Origin: Phycisphaerales bacterium
GTDB lineage: Bacteria > Planctomycetota > Phycisphaerae > UBA1845
Reading direction: 5' to 3'
Assembly: GCA_003597935.1 (NCBI GenBank)
Contig: QZJT01000134.1
Location: forward strand, 1-38,943
Length of the DNA: 38,943 nt
The notes under the pieces were generated by a model. That model was not told the DNA's origin, made no database searches, and worked only from the letters and a program-made list of their open reading frames with translations. Positions 7,031-15,614 of this stretch are shown piece after piece. Numbering within the stretch: position 1 is the first letter of the stretch; the number at the start of each line of letters is the position of its first letter. Made by a program: the position numbers and the translations under genes.

Positions 7031-7930
7031 ATGAGAGCATTCACGATCTGCATCGCAATTGCGCTCACGCTCGTGGCCGCCGCGTCATCAGTAATCGCCA
7101 CAGACTTCACCTGGAACGTTACCGGCGATGGCAAGTATTGGGACCAGGATGTGTATTGGCTTCCCAATGGGGTGCCCCAGGCTGGCGACACAGTGACTAT
7201 CCCGTCGGGTGACCAATACAGATGTCGCGTGCGCCACGACGAAGCATGTAGTAGCTTCTCCGTGGGCGACCGTGCGCACCTCATCGTTGAAGCCGGCGCA
7301 TCCCTGACCATCTCCGCCGACTCCAGCCTCGGCACAGCATTCCTGGAGCTGAACGGAGACCCGGACGACACAGCCGACCTGATTATTGCGGGCACCCTCA
7401 GCATCGGCGCCATCAGTTCGCAGTATGGGATCCGACTGACCAATGGACGGATTCTCCCCGTGGCCGGGCAGAACCCTACGCTCACGTTTGTTGACGAAAA
7501 CGACGACACAGACCCACCAACCATTCGCGGCTACGGTGAAATATCGGTGAAGCTCATCAGCGATGGAGTTGTCCAGGCGACCACGTCCGGTGAGACGCTT
7601 TGGCTGACGGGCGGTGAAAAGCAGGCAACCTACGAAACCGACGGTTCCGGCCAGTGGCAGGCTCGCGATGGCGGTGTCCTGCGCGTCGACTGTCAAGTGA
7701 GTGGCAGCGGCAAGTGGCTGATCGATCAAGGCATCGGCCAGTCCGAGATCGTCGTCGATCACTGTCAGACAGAACTCGCCGGTGACGTGGAGGCGCTCGG
7801 CGGTAAGATCACGTTCAATGCCTCTTTCTGCACGAGCGGGCAGGTCAGGTACAAGAACACCACGGTCACGGTCCAGCCAGGAAAGAGCACCAAGTACGGC
7901 AGTGCGTGCCCGGCAGGGTTTTGCCCATGA
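7031..7930 (+). CDS. Secreted protein with G8/beta-helix-like repeats
   Basis: 299-residue exported protein of unknown function. ATG 7031 follows a GGGAGA ribosome site and opens with a signal peptide (MRAFTICIAIALTLVAAASSVIA, cut near residue 23). The mature start reads FTWNVTGDGKYWDQDVYWLPNGVPQAGDTVTIPSG when taken in blocks, followed by LIVEAGASLTI, LIIAGTLSIG and further strand repeats. This is how extracellular right-handed beta-helix proteins look. Six or more cysteines in the mature part suggest disulfides. It shares its block order with the preceding small gene and ends in a 4-bp ATGA overlap with the next gene, so the three are probably co-transcribed. Function is unknown; a structural surface or matrix role is inferred. 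Confidence 0.65.
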   Translation: MRAFTICIAIALTLVAAASSVIATDFTWNVTGDGKYWDQDVYWLPNGVPQAGDTVTIPSGDQYRCRVRHDEACSSFSVGDRAHLIVEAGASLTISADSSLGTAFLELNGDPDDTADLIIAGTLSIGAISSQYGIRLTNGRILPVAGQNPTLTFVDENDDTDPPTIRGYGEISVKLISDGVVQATTSGETLWLTGGEKQATYETDGSGQWQARDGGVLRVDCQVSGSGKWLIDQGIGQSEIVVDHCQTELAGDVEALGGKITFNASFCTSGQVRYKNTTVTVQPGKSTKYGSACPAGFCP

Positions 7931-9168
7931 CCCCTGAACGATACCTGCTGACTTTGCGGCTGGTGCTTCATCACGGGCGGGAGCTGCGGCGAATAGTCCA
8001 ACCGCTTTTCTTGGTCGTGAACATGGCGGCGGCAATATGCGAGGTGGCCCGTGCGTCGCCACCGGAAGGCTACGAGTTCATCGAGATCTACGTGGGCTAC
8101 GCGGACGTCGTCAGCACCCCGCGGATGAATGACTGCGGGCAGGTCGTCTATTCAGTCGGCGACTATGCCTCGCCGGACTCGGAGGTGTTCCTTTACGACA
8201 ACGGCGTGATCAGTCAGATTACGCGGAACAGCGTCCCGGACGCGTATCCCGACATTAACGATGACGGCCTCATGGCCTGGATGGTCTGCTCTGATGGACG
8301 GTTGGAGGGTGAGGTCGTTTATTTGGAGAACGGCCGGATCACAAACCTCGGGGCCGGCGGCTTCCCGCGCATCAACGGCTTGGGCCATGGCGCCTGGTGG
8401 CGCGTGCGGCCACCGCAGGACTGCGCTCCGTATCGTACGCTTCATTTCTACGACGGTGACGGTATTATCAAGCTGACGCGCGGCAAAGTCAACGACCAGG
8501 GATTCGTGGTCAACGATGACGACGACATCGTATGGACGCGTAGGTGGTTCTGTCCCGAGCCATGGACCTCCCAGATCCTGCTGTACAGAGACGGTCAGAT
8601 CGTCCGCCTCCCGGCATCCTCTCCGCAGTCTCAGATGCCCAGTATCAACAACCTCGGCCAGGTTGCCTGGACCGGGGACAACCGTATCGAGCTGTGGGAC
8701 GGAGACAAGCCGGAAGTGGTCACGGATTGGGGGCGAAACCCATATCTGAACAACCGAGGCGACATGTATTTTCTTCGGTTTCACGATCATAACCGTACGT
8801 GGCAGGGCTGGCTTCGCACCGCGGACGGCCGCTTTTACCAGATTACGGATGATCCCTTCTGGAACGCTGATGGCGACATTAACGATGACATGGAGATCTG
8901 CTGGAATTCCCTTGATCTGAACAGCCGTGAACGGCGCATCCGCTACATGCGTCGCATCCGCAGCGGCGAAGCCGATTTCGCCGGCGACGTGGACTTGAAG
9001 GACTATGCCGCGCTGGCCGGCTGTTTGACGGGTCCGGAATGGGTCGAACGGGAGAACCCCGGCCCGCAGGAGAGCCTGTGCCGTTGCCGCTTCCTCGACA
9101 TCGACCACGACGGCGACGTGGATCTGGCCGATGTCGCGCTGTTCCAGAACGCCTTCGACCCGGATTGA
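7927..9168 (+). CDS. Secreted N-x-x-G repeat protein with dockerin-like C-terminus
   Basis: 413-residue protein. ATG 7927 overlaps the preceding stop as ATGA, with AGGG eight bases upstream. Residues 1-45 hold a basic stretch and a hydrophobic core, probably a signal sequence. The body repeats a short motif: INDDGLMAW, INGLGHGAWW, VNDQGFVV, INNLGQVAW, LNNRGDMYF, INDDMEICW. These resemble the INxxGxVxG units of HAF-type extracellular repeats, likely propeller-like. The C-terminus carries two calcium-loop motifs about 35 residues apart, FAGDVDLKDYAALAGCL and DIDHDGDVDLADVALFQNAF, matching the dockerin-like ends common on planctomycete secreted proteins. Whether a cohesin partner exists cannot be seen here. 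Substrate and function are unknown. Confidence 0.7.
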   Translation: MTPERYLLTLRLVLHHGRELRRIVQPLFLVVNMAAAICEVARASPPEGYEFIEIYVGYADVVSTPRMNDCGQVVYSVGDYASPDSEVFLYDNGVISQITRNSVPDAYPDINDDGLMAWMVCSDGRLEGEVVYLENGRITNLGAGGFPRINGLGHGAWWRVRPPQDCAPYRTLHFYDGDGIIKLTRGKVNDQGFVVNDDDDIVWTRRWFCPEPWTSQILLYRDGQIVRLPASSPQSQMPSINNLGQVAWTGDNRIELWDGDKPEVVTDWGRNPYLNNRGDMYFLRFHDHNRTWQGWLRTADGRFYQITDDPFWNADGDINDDMEICWNSLDLNSRERRIRYMRRIRSGEADFAGDVDLKDYAALAGCLTGPEWVERENPGPQESLCRCRFLDIDHDGDVDLADVALFQNAFDPD

Positions 9169-9302
9169 GCACAAGGCGGCTCGCTCACGCTCGCGGTTCG
9201 GATCGTAGGCCGCCGCGCGGGACGACGAGCAGCGCCGGGTGCAAGGTTCCCCCCGCGTCGAAGCCGGCGACGCGCTGGCGGTCCGTGGGCGACCGCCGTG
9301 AA

Positions 9303-9971
9303 TCAGCGTTCCTGCCGCCGGGCTCGCACCAGCCGCTCCAGGTCGTCAATGACCTGCGCCAGCGTCATCTCCGTCGTGTCGACGACGGTGGCCGCGCCGG
9401 ATTCGACCAGCGGCGTCCAATGGCGTGCGTCGTCGCGGTCGCGGCGCCGGAGGTTGTCCCGGACCTGCGCCAAGGTCACGTCCTGCCCGTCGGCCGCCAG
9501 TTCCTGGTAGCGGCGTTCGGCCCGCTTCTCCAGAGACGCCTCGAGCACGATCCGCACCTGCGCGTGTGGAAAAACGACGCTGCCCTGATCGCGGCCTTCG
9601 GTCACCAGCGAGCCCAGCCCGGCCGCAATCTGACGCTGCCGCTTTACCAGGTACTCGCGCACCGCGGGCAGCCCGGCGACCGAAGGCGTAGCCTCGCTGA
9701 CGGACATCTCCCGGATCGCCTCGCTGACATCATGCCCGTCGACCCGCACGCGGGTGTGCGTCGGACCGCAATCCAGATCGAGATCCAACCCCATCGCCAG
9801 CGCCTCGACCGCCCTGGGGTCGTTCAGGTCGACGCCGCGACGCAGGCAGGCCAAGGCGATGGCGCGGTACATTGCGCCGGTATCCAGATAAGCCACCTCC
9901 AGCCGCGCGGCCAGCTTCCGCGCCGCGGTGGACTTTCCCGACCCGGCCGGTCCGTCGATCGTGACGATCAT
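9303..9971 (-). CDS. cmk: Cytidylate kinase
   Basis: Phosphorylates CMP and dCMP with ATP in pyrimidine nucleotide supply. At 222 residues it is normal for the Cmk family. The P-loop GPAGSGKST is at residues 7-15, followed by YLDTGAMYRA (CMP site) at about 28-37. SVSEATPSVAGLPAVREYLVKRQR and LVTEGRDQGSVVFPHA carry the conserved middle segment. RRDRDDARHWTPL is the lid/catalytic Arg-Asp region, and the C-terminal TMTLAQVIDDL-like end is also typical. ATG 9971 gives the standard MIVTIDGPAGSGKS opening. It is transcribed away from the antiporter gene. Stand-alone here; the common rpsA neighbour is not in the window. Confidence 0.95.
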   Translation of the reverse strand: MIVTIDGPAGSGKSTAARKLAARLEVAYLDTGAMYRAIALACLRRGVDLNDPRAVEALAMGLDLDLDCGPTHTRVRVDGHDVSEAIREMSVSEATPSVAGLPAVREYLVKRQRQIAAGLGSLVTEGRDQGSVVFPHAQVRIVLEASLEKRAERRYQELAADGQDVTLAQVRDNLRRRDRDDARHWTPLVESGAATVVDTTEMTLAQVIDDLERLVRARRQER

Positions 9972-10022
9972 GGCGGGCCATCTTAGTAGCGCCCTTGCGG
10001 ATCGCCAGCACTGGATTTTACG

Positions 10023-10051
10023 TTGACCACGCCCCGGCCGGAGTTTACAAG
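10023..10051 (+). promoter_or_regulatory. Candidate sigma70-type promoter upstream of the antiporter
   Basis: -35 TTGACC (10023-10028), 17-base spacer, -10 TACAAG (10046-10051), about 70 bases before the GTG start at 10124. The spacing is ideal and each hexamer matches the consensus at four or five positions. Confidence 0.45.
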
Positions 10052-10123
10052 ACGTGTCCGGTTCTCAGGAGGAACCGATGTACAAGAAACAGCCCCGATC
10101 GGATCGGGTCCGGGAGCGGCGCC

Positions 10124-12097
10124 GTGAAGAGAATCGCATTGATGGGGAGCAGGAGGCCGATCAGCGGCTGGCGGTGGGCCATGGCCGCCTGCGTGATCAC
10201 CGTCTCGCTCGGCCTGGTCACGCGGTCGCGGGCAGTTCCGACGTCGCTGGCGCCGGCAGCGGCGCTCACGGCCGGCGGCGTCATCGGGCAGCAGGACGAA
10301 GCCGCGTCGCAACAGCCGGCGGGCGAAGGCCAGCCGCCCCCGGACGCTTCCACCGGGCCGTCCCTTTCCGAGATCACCAGCTTCGATCCGGCCTGGCAGG
10401 TCTTCATCCCGCCGGTGGCGGCGATCCTGCTCGCCATGATTTTCCGTGCGGTGGTGCCGGCCCTGTTCATCGGCGTGCTGATCGGCAGTTTCATGCGGCT
10501 GCCGGAACTGGCGCCGCCCTACACCGCCGACGTGGCTTCCTTCCGCGACGTGCCGCTGTTCATCATGAACGGATTCCGCGCGACGGTGGAAAAGTACGTC
10601 ATTGGCGGCATCGTCGACCCGGGCAACGGCTTCTCCCACGCGACCATTATCGTCTTCACCATGGCCATCGGATTCCTGGTGGGCGTCATCGGCCGCAACG
10701 GCGGCACCAGCGGCATGGTGCAACTGGTGGCCGGCGAAACCCGATCCCCGCGTCGGGGCGGGCTGACCGCGTGGCTGGCGGGTATGTTCGTCTTCTTCGA
10801 CGACTACGCCAACGCCATGATCGTCGGCCCCACCATGCAGCCGGTCTTCGACCGGCTGAAGCTCTCGCGGGCCAAGCTGGCGTACATCGTGGACTCCACC
10901 GCCGCCCCGGTGGCGTCCATCTTCATCGGCACCTGGGTCGGGACGGAGATTACCTACATCGACCAGGGCCTTAGTGCGCTTTCAGCGAAGGGTGCGCCGG
11001 CGTTTCTGACGGCCGACGGACTGTCCACCGTCAGCGCCATGGGCCTGTTCTGGCAGAGCATTCCGTATCGTTTCTACGCCTTGTTCGCGATTATCGCGGT
11101 CTTTTTTGTAGCGCTTCTGTGCCGTGACTTCGGCCCGATGAAAAAGTCCGAGACGACCGCCTTGGGCGGCCAGGACGGCGACAAGGGCCAGGCGCGCGTC
11201 GTACACGACGAGAACGCCGCCCAGCCGCGCTGGTGGATGGGGCTGCTCCCGGTGCTGACGCTCGTGGGCGTCACCGTCGCGATCCTCTATCGCACCGGCG
11301 CTGCCAAGGCCGGCCAGGAGAACCTCATCTCGGACTCGATGAACTGGCTGGAAAGGGGCTCCCAGATCCTCAAAGGGTCCGATCCGTATCTGTCGATCCT
11401 GTACGGCGCGGTGGTGGCGGCCGTTCTGGCGCTGCTCTTGACGATGGTCACGCGGGCGTGCTCCATCCGCGACGCCGCCGATGCCGGCCTGGAAGGCATG
11501 ACGCGCGTCTCCGCGGCCCTGGTGATCCTCGTGCTGGCGTGGGCGCTGTCGACGGTAACGCAGGAACTCAAGCTCGGTGAGGTGGTCCGGTTCTACCTGC
11601 AGAACTATGGCTTCCCGGCGGTGTGGCTGCCGCTCGCAATTTTCGTTGCGGCCGCGGTGGTGTCGTTCGCCACCGGCACCTCCTGGGGAACCATGGGGAT
11701 CCTGACGCCGGTGTCGGTGGAGGTCGGCGCGGGGCTGGCGGCGGGGACGGCCGACCCCATGTCGCTGTTCCTCTCCTGCATCGGCGCGGTGCTGGCGGGC
11801 TCGGTCTTCGGGGACCACTGCTCCCCCATCAGCGACACCACCGTGCTCTCGTCGCTGGCCACCGGGTGCCGGCACGAGGAGCACGTCTGGACCCAGATGC
11901 CCTACGCCCTGGTCACTGCCTTGGTCGCGGTCGCGTGCGGCAACTACCTCTGCGACGTCCACAACCAGCCCTGGTACTACGGCGTGGGCGCCGGAACGCT
12001 GGCCCTGTTCCTGATTTTCCTGATCTTCGGGCGCCGGCCGAAGGCCCCGCCTGCAGGACCGCGGTCCATCGTGCCCAAGTACGTCGAGACCGTGTGA
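10124..12097 (+). CDS. NhaC-family Na+/H+ antiporter
   Basis: Polytopic inner-membrane antiporter of the NhaC superfamily, 657 residues. GTG 10124 has GGAG seven bases upstream and gives MKRIALMGSRRPISGWRW. Residues 1-35 form an extra hydrophobic segment, followed by a Gln/Pro-rich linker to about residue 80, not part of the core family. The core begins at FDPAWQVFIPPVAAILLAMIF. It contains FTMAIGFLVGVIGRNGGTSGMVQL, AGMFVFFDDYANAMIVGPTM and TSWGTMGILTPV. Near the end is GSVFGDHCSPISDTTVLSSLATGC, the characteristic GDHxSPISDTT motif of the family. Ion specificity (Na+/H+, or malate/lactate coupling as in MleN) cannot be set from sequence. Single gene with its own promoter candidate. Confidence 0.9.
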   Translation: MKRIALMGSRRPISGWRWAMAACVITVSLGLVTRSRAVPTSLAPAAALTAGGVIGQQDEAASQQPAGEGQPPPDASTGPSLSEITSFDPAWQVFIPPVAAILLAMIFRAVVPALFIGVLIGSFMRLPELAPPYTADVASFRDVPLFIMNGFRATVEKYVIGGIVDPGNGFSHATIIVFTMAIGFLVGVIGRNGGTSGMVQLVAGETRSPRRGGLTAWLAGMFVFFDDYANAMIVGPTMQPVFDRLKLSRAKLAYIVDSTAAPVASIFIGTWVGTEITYIDQGLSALSAKGAPAFLTADGLSTVSAMGLFWQSIPYRFYALFAIIAVFFVALLCRDFGPMKKSETTALGGQDGDKGQARVVHDENAAQPRWWMGLLPVLTLVGVTVAILYRTGAAKAGQENLISDSMNWLERGSQILKGSDPYLSILYGAVVAAVLALLLTMVTRACSIRDAADAGLEGMTRVSAALVILVLAWALSTVTQELKLGEVVRFYLQNYGFPAVWLPLAIFVAAAVVSFATGTSWGTMGILTPVSVEVGAGLAAGTADPMSLFLSCIGAVLAGSVFGDHCSPISDTTVLSSLATGCRHEEHVWTQMPYALVTALVAVACGNYLCDVHNQPWYYGVGAGTLALFLIFLIFGRRPKAPPAGPRSIVPKYVETV

Positions 12098-12250
12098 ACC
12101 TCGATCGGCCACGCCCGGGAGACCGATTCAGCCCGTAAACTCACGTCCTATTGGGGTTAATTGCCCATACTGCACGTTCATCCGGGTGGGCGTCGACCGG
12201 CCGGCCCGGCCGGGACCTGGCCTGCGGCGCAAGCTAGTTAATGAGCGGCT

Positions 12251-12278
12251 TTGCGTCCGGTAGGAATGCCGCTAGACT
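12251..12278 (+). promoter_or_regulatory. Candidate promoter for the Hc1-type gene
   Basis: -35 TTGCGT (12251-12256), 16-base spacer, -10 TAGACT (12273-12278), about 75 bases before ATG 12352. It lies in the 254-bp gap after the antiporter, which otherwise holds a GC hairpin (12197-12213) and nothing recognisable. Confidence 0.4.
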
Positions 12279-12351
12279 ACCTGTGGCGCGGGTCAAACCG
12301 CATGAACCCGTAGTTGACAGCCTGCCGGGTGAAGAGTGGAGTTGAACCAGC

Positions 12352-12540
12352 ATGCAGGAATTCGACAAACTGAAGCAGATCATCGAAGAAGTGGAAGTGG
12401 ACGTGGCCAAGGCGCTGGGTGGCAACAAAGCCGCCGGCACGCGGGTGCGCAAGGCCATGCAGGAGGTGAAGTCCGTGGCTCAGGACGTGCGGAAGAAGAT
12501 TCTCGAAACCCGCTCCGCCGAGGGCGCTGCCCAGTCCTGA
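12352..12540 (+). CDS. Histone H1-like Hc1-type DNA-binding protein
   Basis: 62-residue basic helical protein resembling the short Hc1-type histone H1-like family: MQEFDKLKQIIEEVEVDVAKAL, then GNKAAGTRVRKAMQEVKSVAQ and DVRKKILETR. Family members carry the same helix - GNKAAGTRARK - helix plan and are thought to bind DNA and help compact the nucleoid. It lacks the long Lys/Ala tail of chlamydial Hc1, as do most free-living homologues. The start has GGAG ten bases upstream. It is monocistronic, with a promoter candidate at 12251. DNA binding is inferred from the family. Confidence 0.8.
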   Translation: MQEFDKLKQIIEEVEVDVAKALGGNKAAGTRVRKAMQEVKSVAQDVRKKILETRSAEGAAQS

Positions 12541-12731
12541 GTGCCGTCGGTCTACGAACGGTCTGACCGCCGAGCGTACCGTCCCCGTCGGCGGCCCACC
12601 GCCGACGGACGGTGGCGCCGTTCGCCGACGCGCGAGGGCGGACGCCGGTGACGTCCATCCCGCCTCCCGCCCCGCGGCTCGCTCTGCAGCGACGGCGCCG
12701 TGTTCGCCGGGCGTCTACAGGAATCGAGAGC

Positions 12732-13223
12732 ATGCCCCCACCCACGCTTTTCGACCTGTTCGAGGTGGATTTCGATCGCGTGATCGTCCAGCGCGAGACG
12801 ATCTACGAGCGTTTCCTGCGGCAGCGGCACGAGTTCATGCTCCTGGACGGCATCTGTCACCATGACCGCGAGCGCGGGCGGGTGGTCAGCTTCTGCCAGG
12901 TCCGGCCTGACGCCTGGTGGGTCCGAGGGCACGTGCCGGGGCGGCCTTTGATGCCCGGCGTGCTGATGCTGGAGGCCGCCGCCCAGACGGCCAACGTCAG
13001 CGTCGCCCTGGACGACCCGCAGGCCTCCGCGGATCGCGGTTTCGTCGGGTTCGGCGGCGTGGAGGAGTGCAAGTTCCGCGACGCCGTGGTCCCGCCTTCG
13101 ACGATGTACATCCTGTGTACCACGCTCGAAAACCGCCCCCGCCGCTTCACCTGCAAGACGCAGGGACTGGTGGAAGGCCGGGTGGTCTTCGAGGCGACGA
13201 TCAGCGGAATGGCGATGAAGTGA
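12732..13223 (+). CDS. FabZ-like 3-hydroxyacyl-ACP dehydratase (hotdog fold)
   Basis: 163-residue hotdog-fold protein related to FabZ, which dehydrates 3-hydroxyacyl-ACP in fatty-acid elongation. The active-site segment GHVPGRPLMPGVLMLEAAAQ holds the catalytic His67 and Glu81 equivalents in the FabZ arrangement HxPxxPxMPGxLxxE. VGFGGVEECKFRDAVVPPSTMYI continues the fold, as does FTCKTQGLVEGRVVFEATISG near the end. ATG 12732 sits after gaatcgagagc. There is no fab operon around it, so a specialised lipid or polyketide role is possible. It converges on the membrane protein gene that ends at 13249. Confidence 0.82.
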   Translation: MPPPTLFDLFEVDFDRVIVQRETIYERFLRQRHEFMLLDGICHHDRERGRVVSFCQVRPDAWWVRGHVPGRPLMPGVLMLEAAAQTANVSVALDDPQASADRGFVGFGGVEECKFRDAVVPPSTMYILCTTLENRPRRFTCKTQGLVEGRVVFEATISGMAMK

Positions 13224-13248
13224 GCGCGGGTGAAACCCCCCCGGGGCC

Positions 13249-15456
13249 TCATTCAGGCCCACCGGACGAATCCGGCGACGACCCCGCGTGGCGGGCGGTC
13301 CGTTCCAGTGTGCGCCGGGCGGCTTCCGGGTCGAACCGGTAGGTCCGGTGGAACGGATGGGCGCCTTCGACGTCCGGCGGGAAGATGGCGGGCAGTTGGA
13401 TCGCCCACGCCCATTCGAGCGTGTCCGGCGCCAGCGTCACCAGAAAACCGACGCGGCTTGCCAGCAGGCGCTCCAGCCACGCGGCCGCGTCCGCGCGGGC
13501 GACGATCTCTTCCATGTTTCGATAATCCAGGATCGACCCATCCTGGATGGGCGTCTCATAGATCAGCACGTTCTGCACGCGCCGGCCCATGAGCGGATAG
13601 AGGTACCAGTTGTGCCCGATGCCGTCCCAACCGGCGGCGACGGCGAGTCGATGTCCGCGCGGCTGGTCGAACCGCTGCCAGATGGGCCACGCGGCCGCGT
13701 AGTCCGGCTCCAGCCGATCCACGTCCCAGGCCGTGCCATCCGTGGCGTCGGCGTAGATGCGATAGCGGAAGCTGCCGCGCGTACGTTCCAGCGCCGCCGC
13801 GCACAGACACAGTACCGCCGCCACCAGCGCCGCCGCCGGCGCCACCCCCCCCCGGCACCTGACGGCCCGCCAGGCGAGCACTGAGCCGCCCAGCGCCGCC
13901 AGCGCGATCACCAGCGTCTCACCGAAGGCAGCCGCCTGCGCCCCGCTCCAGCTCAGCGGAACCATCATCAACAGGTGTACGCCGAGCAGCACCCACCACA
14001 CGCATCGCACCCACAACGCCCGCAGCACCGACGCGAGCACCGCGAGCAAGGCCAGCGGCAGCGCCAGGAACCGCGCCGAGGGCAACGCCCAGAACGTTCG
14101 CGCCGCCAGTTCGCCGGGCGAGAACGTCCCCCACAGCACGCTCGCCACCCACGCAAGCAGCAACCCCACCAGCAGCGCCTGTCTTTGCACGATCGTGAGC
14201 CGACCCGCGGCGACCAGCCCGAGCGCCGCGATCAGCACCGACAGCGGACCCAGGCCGGTGTGGGTGATGCCCAAGTGGATGCGGGCCACGAACATGTCGG
14301 TCAGGAAGTCCCAGGCGCAGAAGACCGGCGCGTCGAAGAGTTGCCCCGAGTGCAACAGGATGCGCTCGGGGTTGCCGGCGAACAGTTCCACGCCGCCGAT
14401 GGTCAGGCCGAACGGATAGAAAGCAGACCCGCGCTCGATCCACGCCCGGGCATAGCCGTACAGTCCCGGCGCCGCGGCCGCGACGCCGACGGCCACGTAA
14501 ACCAGCGCCGCCCGTGCCCCCCCCGTGCGAATGATCAGGGCGATGAGTATCCACGCGGCGCTTAGAACCAGCATCGGCAGCGCCACGATCTTCACGCCGC
14601 TCGCCAGCGCCAATGAAGCCATCGCCAGCACCGGAGCCGGTCCCGGCCGCGGGCGCGTGCATTGCTGCAGGAACGGTATCGCCAGCAGGACCAGGGCGAT
14701 CGTGGTCGTGTCCACGTAGGCGGAGTTCACATAGTTGAACACCGCCGGGACCGTCGCCGCCACAGCGGCCGCGGCCAGCGCGTTCGATCGTCGCGCCCCC
14801 AGCGCGCGGCCGGCGGCGAAGGCGCCCAGACCCGCGCTGAGCCATACGATCAGCCCGGCAGGGGCCACGAAGGTGTCGCCGCGCCCCGGCAGCATGGCCC
14901 ATGCCCAGATAAGATCTCCGCCCGGCGGGTAATACTCGTAGTAGCCCCAGGCGTCCGGCGCGTGCAGCGGCCACCATCCGCCCGCCTGCACCCATCGGCC
15001 GGCGCGAACCAGATGATAAGTGAGCGAATCCCACGCCAGGGGTGGGAAGGCCAGGCCGCGCAACGCGACCACAGCAACGATTCCGCACATCGGCACGGCG
15101 ATGAGCATGTGCCAGCCGCGGAAGAGTCTGGTCGTCACCTTCCGCAAGCGTCGCAGGTCCCGGCGAAACACGCGGGCCGCGTCGGCCGGCCGGCCGACGC
15201 GCACGTGAACGACCGCGGCCGTCGTCCCCAGCAGCACGATCACGACCGCGACACGGAAGGCGTGAAACGCGGCCAGCGCCAGGAACAGCGAACTGGCGAT
15301 CCAATACGCCATGATCGCCGCCGCCGCCCACCGGCGCGACGCGGGCGCAGCTCCGCAGAGGCGAACAGCCAGGACGAAAGCGATCCACCCGGTCGAGCCA
15401 AGGATGGCCGCGACCGCAAGGGGCGCAAAGAACACTGGGTAGCTCCAGCCACTCAC
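13249..15456 (-). CDS. GT-C-type polytopic membrane glycosyltransferase-like protein
   Basis: 735-residue protein with about 12 or more hydrophobic segments over residues 1-560 and a soluble C-terminal region of about 170. The first long loop carries PPLAWDSLTYHLVRAGRW near residue 140, followed by YYEYYPPGGDLIW. An Asp near the start of the first periplasmic loop plus a Tyr/Pro-rich patch is the layout of GT-C enzymes (PMT/ArnT-like), which use lipid-linked sugar donors. The start is a GTG at 15456 overlapping the stop of the upstream mini-ORF as GTGA. No independent ribosome site is seen, so translation may be coupled. Substrate is unknown; some such proteins are envelope glycosyltransferases, others have no known activity. 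Confidence 0.65.
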   Translation of the reverse strand: MSGWSYPVFFAPLAVAAILGSTGWIAFVLAVRLCGAAPASRRWAAAAIMAYWIASSLFLALAAFHAFRVAVVIVLLGTTAAVVHVRVGRPADAARVFRRDLRRLRKVTTRLFRGWHMLIAVPMCGIVAVVALRGLAFPPLAWDSLTYHLVRAGRWVQAGGWWPLHAPDAWGYYEYYPPGGDLIWAWAMLPGRGDTFVAPAGLIVWLSAGLGAFAAGRALGARRSNALAAAAVAATVPAVFNYVNSAYVDTTTIALVLLAIPFLQQCTRPRPGPAPVLAMASLALASGVKIVALPMLVLSAAWILIALIIRTGGARAALVYVAVGVAAAAPGLYGYARAWIERGSAFYPFGLTIGGVELFAGNPERILLHSGQLFDAPVFCAWDFLTDMFVARIHLGITHTGLGPLSVLIAALGLVAAGRLTIVQRQALLVGLLLAWVASVLWGTFSPGELAARTFWALPSARFLALPLALLAVLASVLRALWVRCVWWVLLGVHLLMMVPLSWSGAQAAAFGETLVIALAALGGSVLAWRAVRCRGGVAPAAALVAAVLCLCAAALERTRGSFRYRIYADATDGTAWDVDRLEPDYAAAWPIWQRFDQPRGHRLAVAAGWDGIGHNWYLYPLMGRRVQNVLIYETPIQDGSILDYRNMEEIVARADAAAWLERLLASRVGFLVTLAPDTLEWAWAIQLPAIFPPDVEGAHPFHRTYRFDPEAARRTLERTARHAGSSPDSSGGPE

Positions 15457-15614
15457 TCCCGGCCCAGCGCGATGTAGCCGAGGCCGACGGAGTTCAGTGA
15501 GGCCAGCAATCGCCGGATGGGCGGGACGTTGGAAAGGGGAATCACGGCCTCGTCGACCCGCAGGTCCCGCACGTCAGCGATGTTCCTGCCGCACGACTCG
15601 CTCGTGGGGATCAC
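15453..15614 (-). pseudogene. 53-codon UvrA-derived mini-ORF or gene remnant
   Basis: In frame, this piece reads NIADVRDLRVDEAV, then IRRLLASLNSVGLGYIALG. It matches the part of UvrA just before the second ABC signature; the local uvrA reads [14 protein letters not shown], then [20 protein letters not shown] count 27 identities over 45 aligned residues. It stops exactly where UvrA would continue to LSGGE. A GTG at 15614 overlaps the stop of the peptidase gene as GTGA, and its own TGA overlaps the GTG of the GT-C gene as GTGA, so ribosomes could pass through. It is either the last trace of a lost UvrA paralogue or a tiny coupling ORF. It has no P-loop or signature of its own. Confidence 0.65.

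Noticed and set aside
9175-9214. ggcggc...gccgcc long-loop hairpin after the dockerin-like gene
   Set aside because: The loop is nearly 30 bases and the tail lacks T residues; not a credible terminator.
12197-12213. GC palindrome after the antiporter gene as a terminator
   Set aside because: The stem is short and self-complementary in several registers, with no T-run; too weak to call.
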